From assembly GCF_000733845.1 (NCBI RefSeq), contig NZ_JPOI01000001.1, positions 3,325,116 through 3,389,115 on the forward strand: DNA of 64,000 nt, read 5' to 3'. The stretch is from Geobacillus vulcani PSS1 (GTDB taxonomy: Bacteria > Bacillota > Bacilli > Bacillales > Anoxybacillaceae). Position 1 is the first letter of the stretch; the number at the start of each line of letters is the position of its first letter. The notes under the pieces were generated by a model that made no database searches, was not told where the DNA came from, and saw only the letters and a program-made list of their open reading frames with translations. A program made the position numbers and the translations under genes. Shown piece after piece: positions 49,703 through 58,802 of the stretch.

Positions 49703-49774
49703 ATGTTGAAAAAGCTGAAAAAAAAGCTGCTTCAACAGTGGAAAGACCTGCTCCGGAAAAAATTGATCGCCTGA
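49703..49774 (+). CDS. Putative 23-residue cationic amphipathic peptide
   Basis: A short frame with AAGGAG nine bases before its ATG, a promoter at 49653-49680 and a terminator at 49788-49814. The product is 23 residues of mainly Leu and Lys, with one Trp (13) and one Asp (15). Leu/Ile/Trp at 2, 5, 9, 10, 13, 16, 17, 21 and 22 fall on one helix face; net charge is about +8. Such peptides bind membranes or nucleic acids. It could be a toxin or a small regulatory peptide; I do not recognise it. An overlapping ATG at 49696 in another frame is too close to the ribosome site. Confidence 0.55.
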   Translation: MLKKLKKKLLQQWKDLLRKKLIA

Positions 49775-49787
49775 CCGTTACAACAAC

Positions 49788-49814
49788 AGCCCTTCCATTC
49801 GAAGGGCTTCTTTC
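49788..49814 (+). terminator. Terminator after the 23-residue peptide gene
   Basis: Stem AGCCCTTC / GAAGGGCT with a 5-base loop followed by TCTTTCCC, a moderately T-rich run. Confidence 0.6.
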
Positions 49815-49930
49815 CCACTTTAGCGAATAAAGCGGGCCACATTCGTCAAAGATGATGCATATCGTCGGCACATCTTACGCCTGTTTTTGCTTTTGGCAAC
49901 AAAACACATGAAAAGAAAGTTACATTCTTA

Positions 49931-49936
49931 TATAAT
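49931..49936 (+). promoter_or_regulatory. -10 box (TATAAT) before rpoY-rnjA
   Basis: A perfect TATAAT 40 bases before the rpoY start. No clear -35 box at 17 bases. Confidence 0.5.
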
Positions 49937-49975
49937 AGATAGAGCAACTATTGTACGATAAGGAGAGATTTCACG

Positions 49976-50191
49976 ATGATTTTCAAAGTGTTTTACCAAG
50001 AAAACGCAGACGAGGTGCCTGTGAGAGAAAAAACGAAAACACTCTACATCGAAGCAGAATCAGAGCGGGATGTACGCCGAAAACTCGAAGATCGTCCGAT
50101 CAATATTGAGTATATTCAGCCGTTAGAGGGAGCGCATCTAGAATACGAAAAGAAAAGCCCGAACTTTCAAGTATTGGAGATTTCATCATGA
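49976..50191 (+). CDS. rpoY: DNA-directed RNA polymerase epsilon subunit
   Basis: A 71-residue protein, [20 protein letters not shown], the RpoY/YkzG signature. Epsilon binds the polymerase core in Firmicutes. AAGGAGAG precedes the ATG. It overlaps rnjA as ATGA, the usual pairing. Confidence 0.95.
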   Translation: MIFKVFYQENADEVPVREKTKTLYIEAESERDVRRKLEDRPINIEYIQPLEGAHLEYEKKSPNFQVLEISS

Positions 50192-51855
50192 AGCTGTTAG
50201 CTGACCAGCAAGTTGGCATTTTTGCCCTCGGCGGACTGGGTGAAATCGGAAAAAATACATACGGCGTACAATTCCAAGACGAAATCATTGTCATTGACGC
50301 AGGCATTAAGTTTCCGGAAGATGAGTTGCTCGGGATCGACTATGTCATTCCAGACTACTCCTATTTAGTGAAGCACGCGGACAAAGTGAAAGGACTGTTC
50401 ATCACCCACGGGCACGAAGACCATATCGGTGGCATTCCGTATTTGCTCCGGCAGCTGAACATCCCGATTTACGGCGGCAAATTGGCGCTTGGACTGATTC
50501 GCAACAAACTTGAGGAACATGGCTTGTTGCGCCAAGCAAAGCTCATTGAAATTCGCGAAGACGATGTCATTCGCTTCCAAAAAACGGCCGTTACCTTTTT
50601 CCGGACGACACACAGCATTCCGGACAGCTACGGCATTGTCGTCAAAACGCCGGTTGGTCAAATCGTCCATACCGGGGATTTTAAATTCGACTTTACGCCG
50701 GTCGGCGAGCCGGCCAATTTGACAAAAATGGCCGAAATTGGGAAAGAAGGCGTTCTTTGCCTCATGTCGGACAGCACGAACAGCGAGATTCCACATTTTA
50801 CGATGTCGGAGCGGCGCGTCGGCGAAAGTATTCACGACATTTTCCGCAAGGTGGAAGGGCGCATCATTTTCGCCACATTTGCATCAAACATCCACCGTCT
50901 TCAACAGGTGACAGAAGCAGCCGTCGCCAACAACCGAAAAATCGCTGTCTTCGGCCGCAGCATGGAAGCGGCGATTGAAATCGGACAAGACCTCGGCTAT
51001 ATCAAATGCCCGAAAGGCACGTTCGTCGACGCGAACGAAATCAACCGCCTGCCGGCCAACCGGGTGACGATTTTATGCACCGGCAGCCAAGGGGAGCCGA
51101 TGGCCGCCTTGTCGCGCATTGCCAACGGCACGCACCGGCAAATTCAAATCATCCCGGGCGACACGGTCGTCTTTTCCTCATCGCCGATCCCGGGCAACAC
51201 GGTGAGCGTCAACCGGACGATCAACATGCTGTACCGAGCCGGCGCAGAGGTGATTCATGGCCCGCTCAACGACATCCATACGTCCGGCCACGGCGGGCAG
51301 GAAGAACAAAAATTGATGATCCGGCTGATGAAGCCGAAATATTTCATGCCGATCCACGGCGAATACCGGATGCAAAAAATGCATGCCAAGCTCGCCATTG
51401 ACTGCGGCGTGCCGGAGGAAAACTGCTTTATCATGGACAACGGCGAAGTGCTTGGCATCAGCGACAAAGAAGCGCGCATCGTCGGCAAGATCCCGTCCGG
51501 CTCCGTCTACATCGACGGCAGCGGCGTCGGCGACATCGGCAACATCGTCCTGCGCGACCGCCGCATTTTATCCGAAGAAGGGCTCGTGATTGTCGTCGTC
51601 AGCATCAACATGAAAGAGTTCAAAATCGCCGCCGGCCCGGATATCATCTCTCGCGGCTTCGTCTATATGCGCGAGTCAGGTGATTTGATCAGCGAAGCGC
51701 AGGTGTTGATCACGAAACATCTCGAAAAAGTGCTGGAACGAAAAACGAACCAATGGGCGGAAATCAAAAACGAAATTACGGAAACGCTCGCTCCGTTCTT
51801 GTACGAGCGGACAAAACGGCGGCCAATGATTTTGCCGATCATCATGGAAATCTAA
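50188..51855 (+). CDS. rnjA: Ribonuclease J1
   Basis: A 555-residue metallo-beta-lactamase/beta-CASP RNase with both 5'-3' exonuclease and endonuclease activity in mRNA decay and rRNA maturation. It has the zinc motif [10 protein letters not shown], the beta-CASP part with [10 protein letters not shown] and [28 protein letters not shown] and a C-terminal domain. It is coupled to rpoY by a four-base overlap. Confidence 0.97.
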   Translation: MKLLADQQVGIFALGGLGEIGKNTYGVQFQDEIIVIDAGIKFPEDELLGIDYVIPDYSYLVKHADKVKGLFITHGHEDHIGGIPYLLRQLNIPIYGGKLALGLIRNKLEEHGLLRQAKLIEIREDDVIRFQKTAVTFFRTTHSIPDSYGIVVKTPVGQIVHTGDFKFDFTPVGEPANLTKMAEIGKEGVLCLMSDSTNSEIPHFTMSERRVGESIHDIFRKVEGRIIFATFASNIHRLQQVTEAAVANNRKIAVFGRSMEAAIEIGQDLGYIKCPKGTFVDANEINRLPANRVTILCTGSQGEPMAALSRIANGTHRQIQIIPGDTVVFSSSPIPGNTVSVNRTINMLYRAGAEVIHGPLNDIHTSGHGGQEEQKLMIRLMKPKYFMPIHGEYRMQKMHAKLAIDCGVPEENCFIMDNGEVLGISDKEARIVGKIPSGSVYIDGSGVGDIGNIVLRDRRILSEEGLVIVVVSINMKEFKIAAGPDIISRGFVYMRESGDLISEAQVLITKHLEKVLERKTNQWAEIKNEITETLAPFLYERTKRRPMILPIIMEI

Positions 51856-51856
51856 A

Positions 51857-51892
51857 GAAAAAGGGCGTCCTTGCAAAAGGATGCCCTTTTTC
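51857..51892. terminator. Bidirectional terminator between rnjA and ktrC
   Basis: Stem AAAAGGGCGTCC / GGATGCCCTTTT with a 7-base loop. Confidence 0.87.
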
Positions 51893-51925
51893 CGTCATCA
51901 TCATGCACAAGCCTCCTGCCAACTG

Positions 51926-52588
51926 TCAACCAACGACTTCTTCCTCGAATCGGTCAATGTCGCTGTCAGCGCCGATGACGACCAACACGTCGCCTTTGCG
52001 GATGATTTCCGAGGCGAGCGGCGAAACGATGACGCTTGCCCCGCGCTTAATGGCGACGATGTTGATGCCGTAGCGGGCGCGGATGTCAAGCTCCAAAAGC
52101 GAATGGCCGTCCAACCGCTCGCTTGCCACGATTTCGACAATGCTGTATTTGTCCGACAGCTCCAGATAATCTAAGACGTTATTGGAAATCAAATTGTGGG
52201 CGATCCGCTCGCCCATGTCCCGCTCTGGATGCACGATTTGATCAGCACCGATTTTTTTCAGCACTTTCTCATGGTAATCGTTCGTCGCCTTGACCGTAAT
52301 ATGGTGGACGCCGAGCTCTTTTAAAATCAGCGTCGTCAAAATGCTCGCCTGGATGTTGTCGCCGATCGCGACAATGACATGATCGAAGTTGCGGATGCCT
52401 AAGCTTTTCAACACGTTTTCATCGGTCGTGTCGCCGACGACGGCGTGCGAAGCGATCGAGGCAAATTCGTTTACCCGGTCTTCATCAATATCGATAGCCA
52501 ATACTTCCATCCCTTGTTCGCTCAGCGTCCGGCAGATGCTGCCGCCAAAACGCCCGAGGCCGATGACAGCAAACTGTTTCTTTTTCAT
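51926..52588 (-). CDS. ktrC: Potassium uptake regulatory subunit KtrC (TrkA family)
   Basis: A 220-residue cytosolic RCK protein. The N-terminal RCK_N Rossmann part has FAVIGLGRFGGSICRTL and the acidic residue DIDED; a C-terminal RCK_C domain follows from about 135. In B. subtilis KtrC (YkqB) gates the KtrD or KtrB potassium channel, binding ATP/ADP and c-di-AMP. No channel gene is adjacent. The ATG has GGAGGAGTGG upstream. Confidence 0.9.
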   Translation of the reverse strand: MKKKQFAVIGLGRFGGSICRTLSEQGMEVLAIDIDEDRVNEFASIASHAVVGDTTDENVLKSLGIRNFDHVIVAIGDNIQASILTTLILKELGVHHITVKATNDYHEKVLKKIGADQIVHPERDMGERIAHNLISNNVLDYLELSDKYSIVEIVASERLDGHSLLELDIRARYGINIVAIKRGASVIVSPLASEIIRKGDVLVVIGADSDIDRFEEEVVG

Positions 52589-52637
52589 TGCCACTCCTCC
52601 ATCGTTGATCAAGCATGGTCCTTCCCCTTATTTTAGC

Positions 52638-52672
52638 AAAAAAGAAAAAGGAACGAAAACAGTCTTCGTTCC
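52638..52672 (-). terminator. Terminator after ykuS
   Basis: Stem GGAACGAA / TTCGTTCC with a 7-base loop, followed by TTTTTCTTTTTT on the minus strand. Confidence 0.8.
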
Positions 52673-52754
52673 CTTTCCGCCATTCCTTTACGCTATGCGA
52701 TTTCACCATTTCGCCAAAAACGGGCTGCCAGCGCACAGCCCGAACGTTCGATCA

Positions 52755-52997
52755 TTAGCGAAGTTTTTCTTCGACTTTTTGGCAAATCTCGTCCGCGGTG
52801 AGCCCACTCGCTTCAATGACCGGACCGGACGTTACGATGTTGTGAATGCCGGCGATATTGGCGTCCAGGCCGGTAATGACGCAGCAGTCGCAACCTCTTG
52901 CGTCTTGCTCCCCACGGAGCGGTACAACGTCATGCCCTCTTTCTCTCAACGCCTCTTGCACATCAGTCAGCGATGGCTCAACACCAATTTTCGCCAT
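52755..52997 (-). CDS. ykuS: UPF0180 family protein YkuS
   Basis: An 80-residue protein, [20 protein letters not shown], with CDCC in the middle and [19 protein letters not shown]. It matches UPF0180/YkuS. Its function is unknown. AGGAGGTGG before the ATG sets the start. It follows dapL as in B. subtilis. Confidence 0.9.
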   Translation of the reverse strand: MAKIGVEPSLTDVQEALRERGHDVVPLRGEQDARGCDCCVITGLDANIAGIHNIVTSGPVIEASGLTADEICQKVEEKLR

Positions 52998-53044
52998 CCC
53001 ACTCCACCTCCTCACACATATAATGTGCCTTGTCAGAGGTGGAA

Positions 53045-54181
53045 CTATACTTCCGAATTCCCCTTCCAGGAAAAATAGTCGATCAAAAAAGCAATGGCGC
53101 GGTCGATCGCTTCCTCGTTCGGAGCCAGTTTTGCATGGTGCAGCCCGTATGGCGAATCAACGCCAAGCCAAAACATAAAACCCGGAATGTCCGCCAACAT
53201 GTAGCCGAAATCTTCACCGGTCATCGCCTCTTTGCAACCGATGACATTCACGCCGCCGTGCGCCTCAGCAAACTTCATAAATTCCGCTGTCAGCTCCGGA
53301 TCGTTGTACACTTGATGGTACATAGCCCCGTAATCAATGGTGGCTTCACATTCGTACGCGACTTCAATGCCATGCACCATCGCTTCAATCCGCCGCTTCA
53401 CCTTCTGCATCACCGCAGCCGACAGCGTCCGAATCGTCCCCTCGAGCCGAGCGCGCTCGGCGATGACGTTTTGCACCGTCCCGCCGATAATTTTTCCGAT
53501 CGTAATGACCGCGCTGTCAAGCGGGTCGACGTTGCGGGCGACAATCGACTGCAGCTGCGTCACCAATGCACAAGCGGCGACGACCATGTCATTCGCCAAA
53601 TGCGGAAACGCCGCGTGGCCGCCTTTTCCCTCCAAGTCGATAAACAGCTCCGACGTATTGGCAAACAGCAGCCCTTCTTTCGTTGCGATCGTGCCGACCG
53701 GATATTCCGGGGCAATATGCAGGGCGACGATCATATCCGGCTTCCATTCCTGCATGATGTCGCTTTCGACCATCGGCTTTGCCCCGCCCGGCCCTTCCTC
53801 AGCCGGCTGGAAAATAAACAGCAAGTCATCTTGCAGCGGATGATGAGCAAAATGGGTGAGCACGCCAAGGGCGATGCTCATATGGACATCGTGGCCGCAC
53901 GCATGCATGCAGCCTTCATGCTTCGACCGATACGGCAAGCCCGTCTCCTCGCGAATCGGCAGCCCATCCATATCGGCGCGGTAGCCGATCGTTTTGCGCG
54001 GTGATGTTCCGTTGACTTTGACAAAAATCCCGGTTTTCCACGTCCGGACTTGAAGCCGCTCTTGCGGCAACGATTGGATATAGCGAAGCAAATAGTGCTG
54101 CGTCTTAAACTCTTGAAACCCAAGCTCCGGGATTTGATGCAAGTCGCGGCGAATGGCGACAAATGGGCTGATCGCTTCCAT
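53045..54181 (-). CDS. dapL: N-acetyldiaminopimelate deacetylase
   Basis: A 378-residue M20-family metallopeptidase (B. subtilis ykuR). It removes the acetyl group from N-acetyl-LL-2,6-diaminopimelate in the acetylated lysine branch, supplying meso-DAP for the cell wall. Metal ligands are visible in [14 protein letters not shown] and [12 protein letters not shown]; the dimerisation insert begins [19 protein letters not shown] precedes the ATG. It works with dapH just upstream. Its first 218 codons lie in the inverted-repeat arm and recur, broken, near 63.3-64 kb. Confidence 0.94.
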   Translation of the reverse strand: MEAISPFVAIRRDLHQIPELGFQEFKTQHYLLRYIQSLPQERLQVRTWKTGIFVKVNGTSPRKTIGYRADMDGLPIREETGLPYRSKHEGCMHACGHDVHMSIALGVLTHFAHHPLQDDLLFIFQPAEEGPGGAKPMVESDIMQEWKPDMIVALHIAPEYPVGTIATKEGLLFANTSELFIDLEGKGGHAAFPHLANDMVVAACALVTQLQSIVARNVDPLDSAVITIGKIIGGTVQNVIAERARLEGTIRTLSAAVMQKVKRRIEAMVHGIEVAYECEATIDYGAMYHQVYNDPELTAEFMKFAEAHGGVNVIGCKEAMTGEDFGYMLADIPGFMFWLGVDSPYGLHHAKLAPNEEAIDRAIAFLIDYFSWKGNSEV

Positions 54182-54198
54182 CTTCTCTCCTCCATGGG

Positions 54199-54227
54199 CA
54201 AAAAAGCTGTCCTCGTAAAGGGACAGC
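54199..54227 (-). terminator. Terminator-like hairpin between dapH and dapL
   Basis: Stem GCTGTCC / GGACAGC (8-base loop) with a run of six T on the minus strand, lying inside the dapH-dapL gap just before the dapL ribosome site. It may attenuate dapL. Confidence 0.65.
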
Positions 54228-54238
54228 CTTTCGTGTGA

Positions 54239-54949
54239 TTATAATTGGCGAAGCTCCTGTTTGATCTCCGTTTTCGCCCGCGTTTGCTCGTCGATTTGCT
54301 TAATGACGCGCGCCGGCACGCCGGCGACCACCGTATACGGCGGCACGTCTTCGACGACGACCGCGCCCGCAGCGACGACCGCCCCTTTGCCGACGGTGAC
54401 GCCTTCTAAAATGACGGCGTTCGCCCCGACAAGCACATCATCTTCAATGACAACCGGCTTGGCCGATGGCGGCTCGATCACGCCGGCCAGCACGGCACCG
54501 GCGCCGATATGGCAGTTTTTCCCGACCGTCGCCCGGCCGCCGAGCACGGCGTTCATGTCGATCATCGTTCCTTCGCCGACGACGGCGCCGATGTTGATCA
54601 CCGCTCCCATCATAATGACGGCGTTGTCGCCGATTTCGACATGATCACGGATGATCGCGCCCGGCTCGATGCGCGCCTTGATGCCTTTCAAATCCAAGAG
54701 CGGAATGGCCGAGTTGCGGCGGTCGTTCTCGACAACATAGTCCTCGATTTTGTCTTGATTCGCCTCGATGGCGGCTTGAATGTCTTGCCACTCGCCAAAC
54801 ACGATGCCGACGTTGCCGGTCATAAACGTTTTCGCGCTTGGGCCGAAATCGATGCCATCAAGATCCCCTTTTATGTATACTTTCACAGGCGTTGATTTTT
54901 TGCTGTTTTGAATAAACGAAATGATTTCATTGGCGTCCATCATCTTCAT
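54239..54949 (-). CDS. dapH: 2,3,4,5-tetrahydropyridine-2,6-dicarboxylate N-acetyltransferase
   Basis: A 236-residue acetyltransferase with a left-handed beta-helix of hexapeptide repeats from about residue 90 ([37 protein letters not shown]). It acetylates the lysine/DAP intermediate, the step before DapL. AAAGGAGGATG lies before the ATG at 54949; the frame extends seven codons further but without a site. Confidence 0.95.
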   Translation of the reverse strand: MKMMDANEIISFIQNSKKSTPVKVYIKGDLDGIDFGPSAKTFMTGNVGIVFGEWQDIQAAIEANQDKIEDYVVENDRRNSAIPLLDLKGIKARIEPGAIIRDHVEIGDNAVIMMGAVINIGAVVGEGTMIDMNAVLGGRATVGKNCHIGAGAVLAGVIEPPSAKPVVIEDDVLVGANAVILEGVTVGKGAVVAAGAVVVEDVPPYTVVAGVPARVIKQIDEQTRAKTEIKQELRQL

Positions 54950-55022
54950 GGGCGACATCCTCCTTTGCATCTGTATTCTTTTTTACTTTAGCAAAACAGA
55001 GATCATCGTGACAAGCATAAAT

Positions 55023-55895
55023 TCATGGGACAAAATGTTGCAGCACCTTCTCGAAGGCTTGTACTTGCGGAAGCTGCCATGCCGCTTCCGAGCTGATCAG
55101 CCATGTATCTCTCGTCATTGGCTCACCATGCTTATTTTTTAACGGTATCATATGAACAAGATGTTGTTCCCGGTCATCTAAAGCGATTTCCGGTAAAATC
55201 GCATAACCAACGCCATGATAAGCAAGCTGTTTGCATGTTTCAATTTGGTCGACCATCACCGTGCGCGCGGGCAAGGCTTGAAATTGCTCATGCCACCATT
55301 GTTGAATATGCAGCGAATAGGTGGAATCGCTTTTAAATTGAATAAACGGGCGTTCGGTATGGCGCAACTGCTCCAAAGAGTGAATTTCCTGGTCTACTAA
55401 ATAGAGCTGATCGGTAAATAGCCGCGTCGCGATCCCGCTCCAGTTGGGCTCTCCGCGAACAATCCCAAGCTGAAACCGATTTTCATACATGTGGCTTAGG
55501 ACTTCACTTGTCCATCCTGTCGTCAACGAAACGTTGACATCCGGATATAACTTGATGAATGTTTTTAAAACGGGGGGCAGCCAATGCTGGGCAACAATGG
55601 AAGTGACCGCTATCGTTAACGTCCCGCTGATTTGTCCGACCCGTTGTTTGATCTCTTCTTTTACTCGATTCGTTTTCTGCACGATCTCTTTCGCCAGTTG
55701 GACAATTTTTTCCCCCTCTGGCGTTAACAGCAACCCTCGCGGAGACCGGATAAATATTTTCGCATTCCAGCTCGCTTCGATCGCCTGCAGCCGTTGAGAC
55801 AACGCCGACTGCGTCACATACAGCCGAGCTGCCGCTTTTCTCATATTTAATTCTTCCGCCAAAACGGCGAGGACTTCATACTCTGAAGTATTCAA
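55023..55895 (-). CDS. ccpC: LysR-type regulator CcpC
   Basis: A 290-residue LysR protein. The winged helix at residues 5-63 (LNMRKAAARLYVTQSALSQR) is followed by a substrate domain whose PFIQFKSDSTYSLHIQQWWH and VDQIETCKQLAYHGVGYAILPE segments closely match B. subtilis CcpC. CcpC represses citB and citZ and responds to citrate. TTG at 55895 is preferred: AAGGATGG lies 4 bases upstream, while ATG at 55904 abuts it. It is divergent from a TauE-type permease. Confidence 0.87.
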   Translation of the reverse strand: MNTSEYEVLAVLAEELNMRKAAARLYVTQSALSQRLQAIEASWNAKIFIRSPRGLLLTPEGEKIVQLAKEIVQKTNRVKEEIKQRVGQISGTLTIAVTSIVAQHWLPPVLKTFIKLYPDVNVSLTTGWTSEVLSHMYENRFQLGIVRGEPNWSGIATRLFTDQLYLVDQEIHSLEQLRHTERPFIQFKSDSTYSLHIQQWWHEQFQALPARTVMVDQIETCKQLAYHGVGYAILPEIALDDREQHLVHMIPLKNKHGEPMTRDTWLISSEAAWQLPQVQAFEKVLQHFVP

Positions 55896-56012
55896 AACGA
55901 CCATCCTTTTGATAAGCTTTTCTTATCATTTTCGTCCATTTTTTTAATATTTCCTTATTATTATAACATAAATAAAATAGTTGTAGAACGCTTGTCGAAA
56001 GGAGATCTCTAC

Positions 56013-56755
56013 ATGGACTGGATGCTGTTTGTCCTCGTTGGGTTTGCTGCCTCATTCGTTGGTACATTAGCTGGCGGCGGCGGTTTCATTGGCATGCCCG
56101 TTCTGCTTATGCTCGGTGTTCCCATCCATCAAGCCATTTCCTCCGCCAAGTTTTCCAATACCATCAGCTCGTTTTCCAGCTTCTTCGTCTTGTTTCGCCG
56201 GCAAACCATTCACGGGAAACAACTGCTTCCGATCATCCCGATCAGCCTCGGCGGGGGAGCCGCAGGTGGGGCCATCGCCTCGCTGTTGTCTGAACGAACG
56301 ATGACCATTATCGCGATCATGTTGCTGTTGTTTGCCCTAGGCTTGCAATTTTTCAAAAAAAAGCCCAAATCATCGGCAACGGCCCCTGCTCTCCCAAAAA
56401 CCTTCTATCCGGTTTTGTATGGCATTAGCGTCTATGATGCATGTTTGGCCCCGGCCAAGCCACCATGCTCATGTATGCCTACTTGCGCGCCGGCATGGAT
56501 TATTTATCGGCCATGGCGCTGACAAGATTCCAAACATTCATTAGCTGTTTTGGCGCACTGGCGTCTTATCTATACAGCGGCCATGTGAACTGGCACATCG
56601 CTCCGTTCTTGGCGATGGGATCATTGATCGGCGCCCAAGCATCGGTCCGGGTCGCACAAAAACTGAAACAACATCAGCTGCGCTTGATATTGCACACGAT
56701 TACTTTTCTGCTCATTGTTCAGCTTCTTTTCGGCCTGGCTTCCGGCCGCCATTAG
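56013..56755 (+). pseudogene. TauE/SafE family permease, one-base frameshift
   Basis: A TauE/SafE sulfite/organic anion exporter-type protein with about seven to eight membrane helices; it begins MDWMLFVLVGFAASFVGTLAGGGGFIGMP with AAAGGAG upstream. The frame breaks near 56436: GATGCATG here reads GATGGCATG in the other arm. Restoring one G joins the two parts into about 247 codons, continuing GMFGPGQATMLMYAYL. So the gene is probably intact in the organism. The 3' end overlaps convergent ykuL by 44 bases. Divergence from ccpC hints at a citrate- or acid-linked role, but this is a guess. Confidence 0.75.
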
Positions 56756-57184
56756 ACCTCTGCAGCCGTTATTCAGTTGTTTCAGTATTTCCCGGCGAGT
56801 GAAAATGCCTGCAAAATAACCATCGTCATTTTCCACACAGACAAACGGATGGTTGACAATCAGCCCGATGGCCTTCGTCAGGCTGTCGTTAAGCCGCAGG
56901 CGCGGAATGTTTCGGTTCATCACTTCTTCCACCTTCATCGTCTCGAGCCGTTCAAATTCGATGCGCTCCAATCCTAAAATCGCATCCATCATCATCGTCA
57001 TGCTGATCAGCCCGTGAAGCTTATAAGATGTGTCCAATACCGGAATCGCCGAATAGCCGGTTTTCGTCAAGACGAGCAGCGCATGGTCCAAATAATTTCC
57101 CGGCTGCACATGCGCCACTTTATCCGCCGGAATCAGAAAGGACTTCACAGTCATTTGCATGAAATCATTGTGTTCCCATGTCAT
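56712..57184 (-). pseudogene. ykuL: CBS-domain protein YkuL (left copy, frameshifted)
   Basis: Left copy of ykuL, same protein as the intact right copy (60342-60815). Here AATAACGG replaces AATAAACGG near 56770-56780, so the frame runs off after LKQLNN and past the proper stop. A one-base loss in abbA upstream also fuses abbA and ykuL into one long false frame. Both are likely sequence errors. Confidence 0.75.
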
Positions 57185-57284
57185 GCCGATGTCCCGCTTT
57201 CTTCTGCATCTTCTCCTCTCCACACTGTTATCATACCATAAAAAGACTATCGCTTCCTGCGATAGCGATAGCGCACAATGACTT

Positions 57285-57481
57285 TTATCCTTCTCTGTCA
57301 ACAGGCGGTCGTATAAACGCAACAGCTGCCGGTGCCGGTGTTCATCGACCGCCTTGTCTCCGTTTTCGATATCCGCCAGCTCGGAGCGGATGAGTTCAAG
57401 TGCATATTGCTGGCTGAACAAAACGTCAAGCAATAACGCCGCCTCCTCGTCTGACAGCCTCGGCAGCAACCGCTTGGCCAT
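57285..57481 (-). pseudogene. abbA: AbrB antirepressor AbbA (left copy, frameshifted near the end)
   Basis: Left copy of abbA. It is intact for 60-odd codons, but GAGAAGG replaces GAGGAAGG just before the stop, so the stop is lost. The right copy (60043-60240) is complete. See that entry for the protein. Confidence 0.75.
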
Positions 57482-57630
57482 CCTCATTCCCCTTTGCCTC
57501 TTCCGCTTCCATATATATTCGCTGGCAAAGGAAAAAAGTCGTGGAAAAAACCGTCATTTCGAGACGATCAAAAAACGGTTTTCTTTCCTTAAAGCAGACA
57601 GATGCGTAATATTTTGTGCATGGCAGCCAT

Positions 57631-57662
57631 CAAAAAAGGTGCCCCCTCTGTTGGGACACCTT
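57631..57662 (-). terminator. Terminator after the 77-residue membrane protein gene (left copy)
   Basis: Stem AAGGTGTCCC / GGGGGCACCTT with TTTTTT following on the minus strand. The same hairpin recurs at 59861-59891. Confidence 0.8.
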
Positions 57663-57666
57663 CTGC

Positions 57667-57900
57667 TCAATAATATCGAAGCGCCAAATAACCGATGGCA
57701 AACACAGCGAGCAAGACGGCGAGCACATACGCAAGCAATATTGGGTTGCGCAAATAGGCATGCTCCTCAACCGCTTTCGGGATCGGTCCGTCAAGCTCTC
57801 CTTGCCATCGCTGCTGGCGGCCGAGGCGGACCGTATAAACGAATCCGATGACCGCAATCAATACAAGAGAGGATCGATAATACGAAATCAGCTGTGCCAT
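57667..57900 (-). CDS. Small membrane protein, 77 residues (left copy)
   Basis: Left copy of the gene described at 59623-59856. Two compensating single-base differences in codons 6-13 change LIFVLSILSVLIAV to LISYYRSSLVLIAV, which spoils the first membrane helix. The right copy reads better. Confidence 0.68.
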   Translation of the reverse strand: MAQLISYYRSSLVLIAVIGFVYTVRLGRQQRWQGELDGPIPKAVEEHAYLRNPILLAYVLAVLLAVFAIGYLALRYY

Positions 57901-57948
57901 ATGTTTCACCTCATGCTTACTTTTCCGCAATGAGGCGATTTTATGCAG

Positions 57949-58719
57949 TCAATAATGGGCGTCATGCTCGAACAAGTAGCTGTACGACAAGTCGATAAAC
58001 AAATAATGGCGCTCATCGATCGGATACGAATACGTCCGGATCGTTTCCCCTGTTTCAATATCCGTGTATAAATCGGACAAAATCCCTCTTCGACGCGAGC
58101 GCATCCGAATAATGTTTTCCAAAAATACGGGCGCCAGCTCCAGTTTTTCATATAATATTGCGGCTGAAGCTCCCATCGGGCGCCGCGCTTGAACATATTG
58201 CCCGATTGCTGGAAGCCGTCCCTCATCACAAACATAAATGCGGAAGCAAACATCGTCGAGCTCGCCGGCCAACAGGGAAATGAGCTCGTTAAAATCGGCG
58301 GCTTTTTTGTATTTGCCAAGCAACGCGCTGATCCGCTGCTGAAACTGCTCAGCAATTTGATACAGCGTTTCAAGCTTTTTCTTCTCCTGCTGGATGAAGC
58401 GATGGCACTCTTGGCGGAGCAAGTCTTTCAGCAAATCGCGCGGCACGACCTCAGGAGCCGGCTTGGCCAAATAATACCCTTGATAATAGCGGCCGCCATG
58501 CCGCCAAGCATACTGAAGTTGAAACGACGTTTCGATGTCCTCATACAACAACGTCGCGCCAATTTTACGCGCCAACAACGAAATCGAGTGAACGATTTCT
58601 TGGTATGCTTGGTGGACAGATGTTTTCCGCAATTCGCGCAAATCGATTTTTAAATGTCAGGCGACAAGACGCCAATCCGCTCAAGATGAATGATGTTCAG
58701 CGATGTTGTCGACCGCCAT
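57949..58719 (-). pseudogene. ykuI: YkuI, C-terminal part (left copy, truncated by the junction and frameshifted)
   Basis: Covers the end of the EAL domain (SPDILKIDLREL) and the YkuI C-terminal domain to the normal stop. The 5' end is lost at the inversion junction at 58719. At least three indels break the frame: a missing A in a TTTTAAAATG run near 58651, an extra G near 58224, and a five-T instead of six-T run near 58120. B. subtilis YkuI is a degenerate EAL protein that binds cyclic di-GMP but lacks clear phosphodiesterase activity. Confidence 0.75.
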
Positions 58720-58802
58720 TAGCATCGAATTGCAGCATTCAAGTCAAGACGTCGATCAGCTCAGCCATTTATTGACGTATCTTCGTACATACGGCGTTAA
58801 GG
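58720..58802. repeat. 83-base spacer at the inversion axis
   Basis: The arms meet here: left-arm identity stops after GTCGACCGCCA at about 58719, and the right arm starts at about 58803. The 83 bases between are ykuI coding sequence (ISIELQHSSQDVDQLSHLLT and on) in frame with the right copy only. So the right arm holds more of ykuI than the left, as expected if a strand switched and copied back. Confidence 0.85.

Larger units (their letters stand above)
53524..58719. repeat. Left arm of a 5.2-kb inverted duplication
   Basis: This segment (dapL 5' part, dapH, ccpC, tauE, ykuL, abbA, small membrane protein gene, ykuI 3' part) is found again as its reverse complement at 58803-64000. The two arms are nearly identical and differ mostly by single-base insertions or deletions. 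The dapL, dapH and ccpC frames are intact in this arm, while tauE, ykuL, abbA and ykuI are frameshifted. Confidence 0.97.

Noticed and set aside
49696..49830. 44-codon alternative frame overlapping the 23-residue peptide
   Set aside because: Its ATG is only 2 bases from the ribosome site and it reads through the terminator hairpin.
56621..57487. AbbA-YkuL fusion protein of 288 residues
   Set aside because: It arises from a one-base loss before the abbA stop; the right arm has two separate intact genes.
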